DNA of 64,000 nucleotides from Lachnospiraceae bacterium UBA2864 (GCA_002350525.1 DEFA01000002.1:81472-145471); one strand, 5' to 3'. Positions 26,598-36,268 are shown, counted from the stretch's first letter. Made by a program: numbers and translations. Notes: generated from the sequence alone by a model not told the origin.

Positions 26598-26607
26598 GAG
26601 AATAAAT

Positions 26608-27291
26608 ATGGAAAATATAATAGAAGTAAGAGATGTTAAAAAGGAATTCGGTAAGGGAAATGAGAACAGAACCCTGGTTCTGAACGGTGCAAACATGGAT
26701 GTAAAGAGGGGTGAATTCGTATCTCTCATGGGACCTTCGGGAAGCGGTAAGTCAACACTTTTATATCTTATCGGGGGACTCGACAGAGAGTTTACGGGCG
26801 ATATCAGTGTATGCGGAAAGAATATTACCAGGATACGTGAGAAGGAGCTCTCGCAGATAAGACTGAATAAGATAGGATTTATCTTCCAGTTTTATAACCT
26901 TGTTCAGAATCTGAATGTTGAAGATAATATCATGCTTCCTTCACTTGTGGCGGGAAAGAGTAAGGCAAGCCTTAAGAAGAAACTTGATGAGATACTCAGG
27001 ATCACGGGACTTACGGAAAAGAGGAAGTCCTTTCCTTCAAAGCTTTCGGGCGGACAGCAGCAGAGAGTGGCTATAGCGCGTGCGGTCATGGGTGATCCGG
27101 AGCTGATTCTGGCAGATGAAGCAACGGGAAATCTGGATAAGAAGTCGGGTGAAGAGATAATGGATCTTTTCAGAAGAATAAATAAGGAGAAGGGTATCAC
27201 AATACTTCAGGTTACTCACTCCGAGCAGTGCGCGGAATACGGTGACAGAGTAGTACGTCTCAGTGAAGGAAAGACGGGCTCTGCAGCATAG
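26608..27291 (+). CDS. ABC transporter ATP-binding protein, MacB/LolD type
   Basis: A 227-residue ATPase with start ATG at 26608, seven bases after AGGAG; an in-frame ATG 18 bases upstream overlaps the permease stop but has a poorer ribosome site. Walker [10 protein letters not shown] is at 42-50, the Q-loop is IFQFYNL, the signature is LSGGQQQR, and Walker B is [12 protein letters not shown]. It partners the FtsX permease in a mechanotransmission-type transporter. Note the final cluster of basic residues missing from BceA types. Confidence 0.93.
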   Translation: MENIIEVRDVKKEFGKGNENRTLVLNGANMDVKRGEFVSLMGPSGSGKSTLLYLIGGLDREFTGDISVCGKNITRIREKELSQIRLNKIGFIFQFYNLVQNLNVEDNIMLPSLVAGKSKASLKKKLDEILRITGLTEKRKSFPSKLSGGQQQRVAIARAVMGDPELILADEATGNLDKKSGEEIMDLFRRINKEKGITILQVTHSEQCAEYGDRVVRLSEGKTGSAA

Positions 27292-27338
27292 ATAAAAAAT
27301 TAACGGATATAATAGAAATAATAGGTATAGTAGATATG

Positions 27339-27372
27339 CCGGGTGGCTTATTTGTGAGCCACCCGGTATCTT
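27339..27372. terminator. Bidirectional terminator between convergent genes
   Basis: CCGGGTGGCT and AGCCACCCGG around a loop of seven to eight bases, then TATCTTTA. It can serve both the ABC operon and the 5'-nucleotidase gene. Confidence 0.75.
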
Positions 27373-27412
27373 TATATGTATCATATGTATAAGATATAGG
27401 CACATACTTGTG

Positions 27413-28882
27413 TTATGCGGTATGTATGATGAGACGGCCCGATCCCTCCGTATCCTGATGCTGCCCTTCGGACAGGATCTCTTCGATAACGTCTTTACAG
27501 GAAGTCGCGACCACTCTGGCTTTCTTAATCTTTTCAACTTCTTCAATGTCCAGATCAAAGGAGTCTTTCATGTTCTTATAGTGATATTGCTGAAGTCCAA
27601 TACTGAATACCCGTTCGTCATCAACAGGTTCCCCTTCATAGTCGAATTTCAGGAAGGAATGGGTCTTCTGATCATACTCTATTTCGAGACCGTGAGATAT
27701 CTGATAAAACTCAGTATGAGCGCCTCCGAGTGCCTCATCGCGCAGCATCCTCTTTATCGCGGTCTTAAGCTGGGCGCCTGTCCAATATAAAAGATGAGCG
27801 GTATCGTCAAAAGGGAAACAGATATTAAAGTCGCCCTTTGTGACGATAGGACCCATTTTGTCAACACGTATGGAACCGGAAGCCATAAGGAAGATATCTA
27901 CTCCGAGAGCGTCCTTAAGGATATCCGCAAAGAGGTCTCCGAGTTCGGTTTCACGTATACGGGAAGGATGAGTGAGCTCCCTTACAAATCTTGTGAGGAT
28001 CTGTCCGTATTTTGCGTCTGTCTGGCTCTGATATACATTTATCACTTCCTCTATAGCCGGATCTCTCGGGCAGTTTGCGGAGTTGATAGGTACAGGCTTC
28101 CAGGTATAGCTGTCTATACAGTTGTTATCCGTATCTATATTGATATCGAAACGGCCTATCTGATCGGTACCTATTCCTGCCTGGACGATAGGGATATTGT
28201 TTACGACCGCAGGTTCGGTAAGAAATGTATGAGAATGACCGCCTATTATAACGTCCACACCCCATGCCGGATCCAGCATGGCCGCCAGTTCTTTATCTTC
28301 TTCAAATCCTATATGGGTCAGAAGAACTGTGAGATCTATATCTATCGAATTATAGGTATTGCATATCCTTCCTATTTCCTCAGCTGCATCTTCGAGAGTG
28401 ACAAAGGTTCCTATAAGATTATCCTTCTTACATTCCAGAAGAGTGAGCTCCGTTAAAACACCTATGAAGAGAATCTTCATTCCGTCCACGTTAAGAATCT
28501 TGCACGGAGCAAAGAGCCTCTTATGATTGGTCGTGATATACATGTTGGCATTGATTATAGGAAATTCGGCACATTTCTCCAGAAAGAGAAGATGAGCAAG
28601 TCCGTAATCAACCTCATGATTTCCGAGAGTTACAACGTCCGGTCCGAGGATATTCATGATCTGAATTGTAGATATTCCGCGGAACTCCGAATCGATAATG
28701 GAACCTCGGAACATATCTCCCGATATAGCGTACAGTACATTCTTCTCTTCTCTGCGGACCTGATTGATATAGCCGGAGAGCATAGATACGCCGCCTACGA
28801 GCTTATCATCGATTTTTTCTGCAAGGAAGTCGCCATGCATATCGTTGGAATGTAACAGTGTAAGCTTCTTTATATTTTTCAT
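27413..28882 (-). CDS. Bifunctional metallophosphatase/5'-nucleotidase, no signal peptide
   Basis: A 489-residue UshA-like enzyme. The start at 28882 follows an ideal GAGGAGG; in-frame residues further upstream are not preceded by a ribosome site. The calcineurin-like domain has all metal ligands: D14-x-H16 (SNDMHGD), D56, N88-H89 (GNHE), H190 and H216-x-H218 (GGHSH). A C-terminal 5'-nucleotidase domain follows from about residue 290 (GDLFADILKDALGVD, FPFDD). UshA proteins are normally exported; this one has no signal peptide or anchor, so it probably acts in the cytosol on nucleotides, UDP-sugars or cyclic dinucleotide products. Confidence 0.9.
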   Translation of the reverse strand: MKNIKKLTLLHSNDMHGDFLAEKIDDKLVGGVSMLSGYINQVRREEKNVLYAISGDMFRGSIIDSEFRGISTIQIMNILGPDVVTLGNHEVDYGLAHLLFLEKCAEFPIINANMYITTNHKRLFAPCKILNVDGMKILFIGVLTELTLLECKKDNLIGTFVTLEDAAEEIGRICNTYNSIDIDLTVLLTHIGFEEDKELAAMLDPAWGVDVIIGGHSHTFLTEPAVVNNIPIVQAGIGTDQIGRFDINIDTDNNCIDSYTWKPVPINSANCPRDPAIEEVINVYQSQTDAKYGQILTRFVRELTHPSRIRETELGDLFADILKDALGVDIFLMASGSIRVDKMGPIVTKGDFNICFPFDDTAHLLYWTGAQLKTAIKRMLRDEALGGAHTEFYQISHGLEIEYDQKTHSFLKFDYEGEPVDDERVFSIGLQQYHYKNMKDSFDLDIEEVEKIKKARVVATSCKDVIEEILSEGQHQDTEGSGRLIIHTA

Positions 28883-28956
28883 TTCCGCCTCCTCTTGGGG
28901 GTGATATCTTAATTCCTTTTTTGCGATATGTTTATGATAGCAGATAAGGAGATACA

Positions 28957-28974
28957 TTTTAAGGTTTTTTTAAA
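28957..28974. promoter_or_regulatory. OmpR-type direct repeat before the 29032 ABC operon
   Basis: TTTTAAG at 28957 and TTTTAAA at 28968, an 11-base period (one helical turn), placed just upstream of and over the -35 position. Confidence 0.5.
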
Positions 28975-28992
28975 GATTAGATGAGAGAACGA

Positions 28993-29001
28993 TGCTACAA
29001 T
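28993..29001 (+). promoter_or_regulatory. Extended -10 promoter of the 29032 operon
   Basis: TGCTACAAT is an extended -10, 31 bases before the permease ATG. No consensus -35 is present, as expected of an activated promoter. Confidence 0.55.
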
Positions 29002-29031
29002 CAGAGCATAATAATAATCCGAGGGTAGAGT

Positions 29032-31446
29032 ATGTTTTTTAAGATGCTTAAAAATGACCTGAAAGCACATAAAGGTCTCAATATCATATTATTTATCTTC
29101 GTTATCTGTTCGTCGATCATATCCGTAATGGCAGCGAATCTTTTATATGCGACGATTGCCGGAAGAAACAACACGAGTGAGATTACAAAAGTGGCAAATA
29201 TCCGCGTTAACTGCAACGTTGGAATGGGAAGCTTTGATGAGAAAAAGCTGGCACTCGAGGAATATATGAGGCAGAGCGATATGATCATCGATGGTGAAGT
29301 GCTTGAGTGGATAGGCAGAATCGGTGATGAGGTTCGTATAAACGGAAGATATGTTTCAGATGAAAGTTTTCCGACGACACGATCGATTCATATTACTACT
29401 CAGCCGAAGAAGATTAATCTTCTTTACAACGATGAGGACTCGCCTTTCGTTGTGGAACCGGGTTGTGTAGCGGTGAGTATAGCTATTGCCGATCTGGCAG
29501 GAATAAAAAGAGGAGATAAGATCGAGATAACAACCCAGCTGGGAAATATATACGAGTTTACGGTGTCCGAGATATATAAGGATCCGGGAATCGTGATCAG
29601 TGAAGAATTGGTCATATCGGATGCGGATTTTGAGGCATTAAAGAGTGAATTTCCATTCAGGATGGTCAAGATGCTTATTAATGCAAAGAGTAACAGCTTT
29701 GAGAGAAGGATAACGGAGGAACTGTATGACAAGAATCTCACGAGGGCCTGCTCTTCGTGGGATTATACTCCGGAAATAGATTCGGATTATACAATTGTCA
29801 CGGTTATATCGTATTTTCTCCTGGCCATGAGTATCATCATAATACTCATAATGCTTATAACAATCCGGTTTATGATGGTAGCGGCTATTCAGCAGGAAGA
29901 GAAAGAAATCGGAATGATGAGAGCAATCGGAGTTGATTCTCCGAGATACAGATGGATGTTTGCGGCAACATATATAGTATTTGCCATTATCGGAGGTGTG
30001 GCCGGACTTACCGGCGGAGTCAGGTTGTCGAAGTATCTGATCAGACAGTTCTGTACAAATCTCGTTATGAAAAACCATAACATGACGGCATACATTTCGA
30101 TCCTGGTATCTGTGGGAATTGTTATTCTGATAATATTCTTTGCAGCCCTCATGATGAGGAAGATAAGTAAGATATCTGTCATAGAGACCATTCACGGAAA
30201 TACTGCGGGTGAACGCTTCGAAAAGCTGAACAGGATGAATATGTATAGATCAAAGCACCTTAAGGTTCCTGCATTTCTCGCAGTCGGAAATATAGTTAAC
30301 AGCTTTAAGAAGTACATATTCCTTGTGCTTACCTATATGATGGCAATCGTGATACTTTTCGTGGTATTTCATCTGAAAAGTACACTGCTCAGTGCCGAAT
30401 ATTCAAAAAGCTTCCTGCTGCTCAGATATGACTTTATAGTATATATGTCGGGAGACTGGGCAAACTACTATTATCAGAAGGGCGGCGATCAGCTCGGAGC
30501 TTATACTGTTATGGGTGAGGAGTTAAATGAAGCGGGAATACCTGTGAAAATGAGGTATATGAATGAGACAAATGCCGAGATTCTGAATTCCGACGGGGAA
30601 GAGATTGCAGCAAAATTCTTATTCGGTGATACGAATAATGAGCTTATTCCTTTGAGAAAGGGGGGTAAGCTCCCGATCAGGGATAACGAGGTTATAGTAA
30701 GTTATTTTACAGCAAAGAAACAGGGCTGGAAGATAGGTGAAAGTATCATACTCAGGCTTGATGAATATGATGATGATAAGATCGGTTCTCATACGGTAAC
30801 AAAGACATTTATCATAACAGGCTTCTTTGACAAGATGGAAGAGGGATATCCGTCTGTGATAGTCGGAGAAGAGTATACGGGAGCTGTGAAATCGGGATTG
30901 CTTGTTACAGATCTCTATCTGGACGCACCGAAGTCGGAGCATCCGAAGTATATTAAAATGATGGAGGATATCTTCGGTGAACAATATGTTGATACCATTG
31001 AAGAGGAGAGAGCGGATGACTTTTCATATATAACAGGATATATCGATGGACTGAAGATCATTCTGTCGATCATGATAGCATTTATACTTGCTCTTAATAC
31101 GCTGCTCTATACTACAGTTGATCTTGCGAGGGAGACTTCCTCGGTTGCTATGCTGAAATGTGTGGGATTTTCCAACAGGGATGTACGAAAATGGCAGATC
31201 TTCAGGATGATCATAATTCTCGTGATCGCATATATTCTGGCTATCATTGTACAGAATACTGTTGTGTATCTGGCTGTAGGAAAGGTATTTGAGACTTTTG
31301 GCTCGACGGGATTCCACTTTGTTCCGGATCCGGTCGACAGGTATCTGATAATACCGCTTATCATATTCGGTACGGTTATCATAGCTCTTAGGTTATGTCT
31401 CAACAAGGTGAAGAATATTAATATATGGAATATAAGGGAAGATTAG
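29032..31446 (+). CDS. FtsX-like ABC permease (module 1)
   Basis: An 804-residue permease: an N-terminal helix (about 18-38), a MacB_PCD-like external domain to about 250, an FtsX triplet (TIRFMMVAAIQQEEKEIGMMRAIG is the typical cytoplasmic connector), a second external domain (about 455-660) and a second FtsX triplet near the C-terminus (VAMLKCVGFSNRDVRKWQ). It is the first gene of an operon with an ATPase, a hydrolase lipoprotein and a two-component system. That arrangement resembles peptide-antibiotic sensing/resistance modules, although this permease has two FtsX triplets and not the ten-helix BceB order. Confidence 0.9.
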   Translation: MFFKMLKNDLKAHKGLNIILFIFVICSSIISVMAANLLYATIAGRNNTSEITKVANIRVNCNVGMGSFDEKKLALEEYMRQSDMIIDGEVLEWIGRIGDEVRINGRYVSDESFPTTRSIHITTQPKKINLLYNDEDSPFVVEPGCVAVSIAIADLAGIKRGDKIEITTQLGNIYEFTVSEIYKDPGIVISEELVISDADFEALKSEFPFRMVKMLINAKSNSFERRITEELYDKNLTRACSSWDYTPEIDSDYTIVTVISYFLLAMSIIIILIMLITIRFMMVAAIQQEEKEIGMMRAIGVDSPRYRWMFAATYIVFAIIGGVAGLTGGVRLSKYLIRQFCTNLVMKNHNMTAYISILVSVGIVILIIFFAALMMRKISKISVIETIHGNTAGERFEKLNRMNMYRSKHLKVPAFLAVGNIVNSFKKYIFLVLTYMMAIVILFVVFHLKSTLLSAEYSKSFLLLRYDFIVYMSGDWANYYYQKGGDQLGAYTVMGEELNEAGIPVKMRYMNETNAEILNSDGEEIAAKFLFGDTNNELIPLRKGGKLPIRDNEVIVSYFTAKKQGWKIGESIILRLDEYDDDKIGSHTVTKTFIITGFFDKMEEGYPSVIVGEEYTGAVKSGLLVTDLYLDAPKSEHPKYIKMMEDIFGEQYVDTIEEERADDFSYITGYIDGLKIILSIMIAFILALNTLLYTTVDLARETSSVAMLKCVGFSNRDVRKWQIFRMIIILVIAYILAIIVQNTVVYLAVGKVFETFGSTGFHFVPDPVDRYLIIPLIIFGTVIIALRLCLNKVKNINIWNIRED

Positions 31447-31447
31447 T

Positions 31448-32209
31448 ATGGAAACAGTTCTGGATGTAAAAGGTCTGTGTAAGACTTATATAGTAAACAA
31501 ATACAGTAACAATGTTCTTCGAAATATTGATTTCAGGCTGGAGGAAGGCGAGTTCGTATCGATCATGGGCCCGTCGGGAAGCGGAAAGTCCACCATGCTT
31601 TATACGGTAAGCGGGATGGACCGGGCTACCTCGGGGGATATAGAATTTCTCGGAAAAAACCTCGCGGATATGAATGACAGAGAGATGGCAAAGGAGAGAC
31701 TTGTCAGTATGGGGTTTATATTTCAGCAGATGTATATGATGAGAAAACTCTGTATACTTGACAATATCCTGCTTCCGGGATTTCATGCGGGACTTGAGGA
31801 TAGAAAAAAGGTCCGTGAAGAAGCGGAAATGCTGATGCGACGTCTGGGTATCATGGAGATTGCCGATAATGAGATTACGGAAGTATCCGGTGGACAGCTT
31901 CAGCGTGCATGTCTCTGCAGAGCCCTCATAAATCATCCGAAGATTCTCTTTGCGGATGAACCGACGGGAGCTCTTAACTCCAAGGCGGCAGGAGAGGTTA
32001 TACAGGAACTTGTGAAGGTAAACCGTGAAGGTACGGCTATCATGATGGTCACACACAGTGCAAGGGTTGCCGCTGCCAGTGACAGAGTCATATATCTTAT
32101 AGACGGCCATATAGAAGGCGAGGAAGTTTTGGGAAAGCTGAAGGATGAGTCACAGCTTACACAGCGTGAGCATCGTATCAACAAGTGGCTTATGGAACAG
32201 GGATGGTAA
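31448..32209 (+). CDS. ABC ATP-binding protein (module 1)
   Basis: A 253-residue ATPase one base after the permease stop. Walker [10 protein letters not shown] is at 41-49, the signature is VSGGQLQRA, and Walker B is ILFADEPTGALN. The GALN D-loop is typical of the MacB/BceA family. A C-terminal extension of about 25 residues with a basic, amphipathic end (REHRINKWLMEQGW) is shared in form with the module 2 ATPase at 43719, suggesting the two modules are paralogous. Confidence 0.93.
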   Translation: METVLDVKGLCKTYIVNKYSNNVLRNIDFRLEEGEFVSIMGPSGSGKSTMLYTVSGMDRATSGDIEFLGKNLADMNDREMAKERLVSMGFIFQQMYMMRKLCILDNILLPGFHAGLEDRKKVREEAEMLMRRLGIMEIADNEITEVSGGQLQRACLCRALINHPKILFADEPTGALNSKAAGEVIQELVKVNREGTAIMMVTHSARVAAASDRVIYLIDGHIEGEEVLGKLKDESQLTQREHRINKWLMEQGW

Positions 32210-32211
32210 AA

Positions 32212-33714
32212 ATGTTTAAACACATTATAGGTAGAAAACAGAATAGTCCGGTTCTGAATAGGGCTTTAAAGATTTCTCTGGGTTTATTCTCCGTAGCGCT
32301 TCTGGGAATACTGCCGGGATGTGCGGGAGATATGGTTACTTATGATGAATATGCAGTTGAAGCGTCATCAGAGAGTAATCTCATCCGTGTGGGAGATGTA
32401 TTAAATGCCGAAAGCTATTCGGGCGAAGATGCCGGCTATGAGGTAGCAGAGGAAAGCTATGAGTCGGATGACGCGCTCTGCAGGATAGAGAAGAAACCGT
32501 CCTATTATGAGATTTATCTCGATTATACGGACGGGGATTACTATGCGGTCGGATGTGCTTATGCGGAAACAATCCGAAAGACAGATCTTCCTTATGCGGA
32601 GCTTCTTGAGCCATATCTTTATGAGAATATAAAGATGGCATTTCCGAATCTGAACGGAGATTATGCTCCCGTGGGAGACAGGATAGAGAAGCTGCTCGAA
32701 GGAATGAGAGATGAATATAGGCAGGAAATGGAAGGCTTTGCAACAACCATATCCGGCGGAAAGAAAGGCTTTACGGAGGATGGGATCTTAAGCTATGATG
32801 AGGCGATTCTTATGCAGATAGTTCCGGACTGTCTCAGAGGAACAAACTGTAATGCATTTTCGGCATGGGGAGATAAGACTCAGTCGGGAGAGAGGATCGT
32901 AAGCAGGACTCTCGAGTGGACGCTCGGAAGTGAGAATCAGATGTGCCTTGGCCAGGCAGTCACACATTTCAGGATGCCCGAAGGAAAGAACAGTTTTACA
33001 ACCTTTTCGATAATGGGAATGCTGGACATCCTTACCGGTATCAACGATGACGGAGTCTTTGCGGGAATTCTCGATGCGGGTTCGGAAGAAGACTATGTAT
33101 GTGAAGGCAAAAAATGTTATACTTATGAATTGAGATATGCACTTGAAAATATGGATGATGCCAGAAGCGTCGGTGAGTATATGGTGAAGGAGAGTGAGAA
33201 TTTTACTTTCTCACATAACATCATAATAACCGACAGAAATGACAGCTTCGTGGCCGAGGATTGTGTGCAGGATTTCACGGCATTATACGAAGAAGAGCAG
33301 GAGAAGACGGATAGTAATTACAGTCTTTCCGGAAAGGCCGTACTCAGGGATGAGGATACTCCGCTTATGGACGGACTTACCTGGGATAATCCCGACAGCT
33401 TATGCGTTGTCAACTCTTTCGTGACTGAGGGAAATACCGACTATTGTACGGCAAACGGTGACAATTATCTGAGATTTGCAAAATATAATGCATGGGCAGG
33501 CGAGAAGGATAAGCTGACTCTTTGTGATGTAAAGGATATGGTGACGCGTGAGACAGAAGATAAGGGCTCACGTTTCCAGAAGATTCATTCGGAGAATGTA
33601 TTTCAGACGATCATCTATGATTACGGAACAGGAGAGCTGGATGTCACCTTTACGGGAACAGAAGGTGTAGAGAACCATCCGAAATTTATACGTATCGATA
33701 TCGAAAAGTATTAA
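32212..33714 (+). CDS. NTN-hydrolase (C45/linear amide hydrolase-like) lipoprotein
   Basis: A 500-residue lipoprotein. The ATG at 32212 follows GGGATGG; an ATG at 32203 overlapping the ATPase stop is possible. The lipobox is ILPGC with Cys37. The domain from about residue 95 matches the acyl-CoA:6-aminopenicillanate acyltransferase/choloylglycine-hydrolase superfamily: TNCNAFSAW gives a candidate nucleophile Cys213, followed by RTLEW with Arg232. The family is normally activated by self-cleavage just before the nucleophile Cys; if that holds here, a prodomain of about 175 residues would be removed. Family members hydrolyse amides (penicillins, bile salts, N-acyl amino acids). Its place between an ABC transporter and its regulators suggests removal of an amide toxin. 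Confidence 0.72.
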   Translation: MFKHIIGRKQNSPVLNRALKISLGLFSVALLGILPGCAGDMVTYDEYAVEASSESNLIRVGDVLNAESYSGEDAGYEVAEESYESDDALCRIEKKPSYYEIYLDYTDGDYYAVGCAYAETIRKTDLPYAELLEPYLYENIKMAFPNLNGDYAPVGDRIEKLLEGMRDEYRQEMEGFATTISGGKKGFTEDGILSYDEAILMQIVPDCLRGTNCNAFSAWGDKTQSGERIVSRTLEWTLGSENQMCLGQAVTHFRMPEGKNSFTTFSIMGMLDILTGINDDGVFAGILDAGSEEDYVCEGKKCYTYELRYALENMDDARSVGEYMVKESENFTFSHNIIITDRNDSFVAEDCVQDFTALYEEEQEKTDSNYSLSGKAVLRDEDTPLMDGLTWDNPDSLCVVNSFVTEGNTDYCTANGDNYLRFAKYNAWAGEKDKLTLCDVKDMVTRETEDKGSRFQKIHSENVFQTIIYDYGTGELDVTFTGTEGVENHPKFIRIDIEKY

Positions 33715-33768
33715 ACTGACTGAGATATAAAATAAAGCCTGAGAACGACTGTGTATAAGAGGGTTATG

Positions 33769-34449
33769 ATGACGGATATTCTTATAATAGAAGATGATGA
33801 TGAAATGAGAGGACTCATCGCCGATTTTATGAAGGCGGAAGGTTTTACGGTTCGGGAAGCGGCAAATGCCGAAGAAGGAATAGAATTTCTTGAGAAAGGT
33901 ATGACCCGACTGATCCTGCTGGACCTTATGCTTCCGGGAATCAATGGATTTACCGCATGCACTGCGATAAGAGAGCATAAAGATATTCCTATCATCATGA
34001 TGAGTGCCCGGAGCGATGATGAGAGTAAGCTGATGGGTTACCGCCTCGGTGCGGATGATTATATAGAAAAGCCTCTGTCCATACCGATCCTTACGGCGAA
34101 GATAAAGGCGCTCATCCATAGAAGCGAAGCAAAATCGGATAGTGCGGAAATACTAGAATATAAGAATATATATATAGATGATTCAAAGAGGGCAGTATAT
34201 AAGGATAAAGTAGAGTGTGATATCAGAGGGAAACTCTACGACCTGCTTCTCTATATGATGAAAAATCGAGGCAGACTTCTGGATAAAGACGAGCTGTATG
34301 ATGCAGTATGGAAGGATGCCTTTGTGGAGCAGGCGACACTTAACGTTCATGTAAGATGGCTCAGGGAACGCCTTGAGGAGGAACCTAATTCACCGAAGAT
34401 CATTAAGACAGTCTGGAGAAAGGGATATATATTTGGTGATGACAATTGA
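33769..34449 (+). CDS. OmpR-family response regulator (module 1)
   Basis: A 226-residue regulator. I prefer the ATG at 33769, five bases after AAGAGGG; an adjacent ATG and an upstream GTG are in frame. The phospho-acceptor is Asp52 (LLDLMLP), with the acidic cluster EDDDE, MSARSDD and YIEKPLS as the other receiver landmarks. The winged helix ends WRKGYIFGDDN. It likely binds the 11-base-period repeats in front of the permease gene. The stop overlaps the kinase start by four bases. Confidence 0.92.
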   Translation: MTDILIIEDDDEMRGLIADFMKAEGFTVREAANAEEGIEFLEKGMTRLILLDLMLPGINGFTACTAIREHKDIPIIMMSARSDDESKLMGYRLGADDYIEKPLSIPILTAKIKALIHRSEAKSDSAEILEYKNIYIDDSKRAVYKDKVECDIRGKLYDLLLYMMKNRGRLLDKDELYDAVWKDAFVEQATLNVHVRWLRERLEEEPNSPKIIKTVWRKGYIFGDDN

Positions 34450-35786
34450 AGATCATAATTAAGCCGATAGCTGTCATTACCGCGGTATTTCTCATAGCGG
34501 CATTTATCTCATACAGAGTGATCACGAATTATTTCAGCCGTGAAGAAGGTATGAGAACCGTGGTGATGAACCGGATCGTTTCAGATGTCGAAGACAGACT
34601 GAAGGAAGAAGGCAGTGACGGAGAACTGGACACGCTCGATATTCCGGATATGGATGTTTACAGGCAGGAATACCATTCGAAGGCAGTTCCGAGTGAGATA
34701 CGTATACTTAGTGTAAATGAGGTTCCTCACAGGATAGAAGCCGATGCCGCATATATACAGCCGGTTTCGGGACCGTCGCGGGACATCTCTATGACACTGA
34801 AGGGATTTCTATATTTTATATATCAATCCGATAATCGGATATTTACGATAGAGATGGCAGGGATAATTCTCCTCATCTCTTATTTTGCTGTTATTACGGT
34901 TATCCTTCTGGGGTATCATACGATGATACGTCCTTTCAGGAAACTTTCCGAATATCCGGAGAGGATAGCTAAGGGACGAATGGACGCGGGAATCCCGGAG
35001 ACCAGGCAGAGACTTTTCGGAAAATATATCTGGGGCATGAATATGCTGAAGGATGAGATGAGGCTTAAGGAAAAATCCATTAATGTTATGGAGAAGGAAA
35101 AACAGACGCTTATAATCTCTATCGCTCACGGAATCAAAACCCCGCTTTCCAATATCAAGCTTTATGCCGAAGCTATTGAACGCGGGATATATCATGAAGA
35201 TAAGAAGCCTAATGAAAAAGATGCCGAAACGGCGGCAAAGATAAGCCGTAATGTGGAAAAAGTCGAAGCACTTGTGAAGGACATAATGGATAAAAGTGCG
35301 GAATACGGCGTTGATTATGAACCGAAAGTCAGTTCATTTTATCTCGAAGAACTTATGGAGCTTGTCAAAAAAGAATATGCCGGAAGAGCAGAGCTTCTTC
35401 ACATCCCCTTTGAAACCGTATGTGAAAACAATCCGCTTGTTACAAGCGATAAGGACGGAATATTTACCATAGTATCCCAGCTTATGGAAAATGCGATAAA
35501 GTATGGTTCGGGACAGGGGATAAGTGTCATAATGGGACGTCAGGATGAAGATGTATTTATTACGGTAAAGAACCGGGGAAATGTTCTGTCGGAGGAAGAA
35601 ACAGCCTATGTATTTAAGAGTTTCTGGAGAGGTTCGAATTCCCGAAGTACCGAAGGACAGGGAATAGGACTGTATGTTTCCAGAAAAATGGCTGAAGCAC
35701 TTTCGGGAGATATATTTATGAAGGCGTGGAAAGAGGAAGATACAACAGAGGTTACTCTGATAATACCTGTAAGAACAGGACAGTAA
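34446..35786 (+). CDS. Sensor histidine kinase (module 1), TTG start
   Basis: A 446-residue kinase. The TTG at 34446 overlaps the regulator stop (TTGA) and is the only start after an in-frame TGA. Two membrane helices (5-25 and about 136-158) enclose a 110-residue sensor domain; a HAMP-like segment (RPFRKLSEYPERIAKG) follows. The H-box is IISIAHGIKTPLSNI with His228. The usual SHELRTP is here AHGIKTP, a form common in small Firmicute kinases of peptide-sensing systems. N and G boxes (LMENAIKYG, GQGIGLYVS) are intact. Confidence 0.92.
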   Translation: MKIIIKPIAVITAVFLIAAFISYRVITNYFSREEGMRTVVMNRIVSDVEDRLKEEGSDGELDTLDIPDMDVYRQEYHSKAVPSEIRILSVNEVPHRIEADAAYIQPVSGPSRDISMTLKGFLYFIYQSDNRIFTIEMAGIILLISYFAVITVILLGYHTMIRPFRKLSEYPERIAKGRMDAGIPETRQRLFGKYIWGMNMLKDEMRLKEKSINVMEKEKQTLIISIAHGIKTPLSNIKLYAEAIERGIYHEDKKPNEKDAETAAKISRNVEKVEALVKDIMDKSAEYGVDYEPKVSSFYLEELMELVKKEYAGRAELLHIPFETVCENNPLVTSDKDGIFTIVSQLMENAIKYGSGQGISVIMGRQDEDVFITVKNRGNVLSEEETAYVFKSFWRGSNSRSTEGQGIGLYVSRKMAEALSGDIFMKAWKEEDTTEVTLIIPVRTGQ

Positions 35787-35790
35787 AAAA

Positions 35791-35830
35791 CAGTCCGGTG
35801 CATGTGATCCATGTACCGGACTGTCTGCTT
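35791..35830 (+). terminator. Terminator after module 1
   Basis: CAGTCCGGTGCATG paired with CATGTACCGGACTG (one mismatch) around a five-base loop, then a short T-rich tract. Confidence 0.75.
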
Positions 35831-35863
35831 ATTAGTTATAAATAAAGTTGGCGTACGCCGGCA

Positions 35864-36268
35864 TTACTCTGACTTTGTTGTAGCAACATAGATGATGCCT
35901 GCAAGAAGCATACATATTCCACCTACAAGTGTAAGAGTATTTCCGATTCCCTTGTTAACAAGTGAGCCAAGATCTCCAAGTTCCTTAAGCTCGTTATTGT
36001 TTACGAAGTAAGAAAGGAACAGTCCGCATGCGGAAAGAAGTCCGAAGACAAGTACAAGAGCCTTCTTGCCTGCTAAAGCAAAGAGAAGAGCAAGTACTAT
36101 GAATGCAAGCCATACAACAGCGATGATCTGAACACCGTCAGCATTGAAAAGACTTGCTGAAATCTTCTCACCGAATAACTCTACCGTGTAGAACGGTAAG
36201 AATATTGCGAGGATAGATATAACTGCCGCAACAAGAACAATAAGTGTACCAACCGGATTTTTCTTCAT
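35864..36268 (-). CDS. Small four-helix membrane protein
   Basis: A 134-residue protein with four hydrophobic helices (about 8-28, 48-64, 68-86, 108-128) and a short extracytoplasmic loop after the first (TVELFGEKISASLFNADG). GGAGG precedes the ATG. No family recognised; similar small proteins in Lachnospiraceae are unannotated. It is transcribed opposite to both neighbours, so it is a single-gene unit. Confidence 0.65.
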   Translation of the reverse strand: MKKNPVGTLIVLVAAVISILAIFLPFYTVELFGEKISASLFNADGVQIIAVVWLAFIVLALLFALAGKKALVLVFGLLSACGLFLSYFVNNNELKELGDLGSLVNKGIGNTLTLVGGICMLLAGIIYVATTKSE

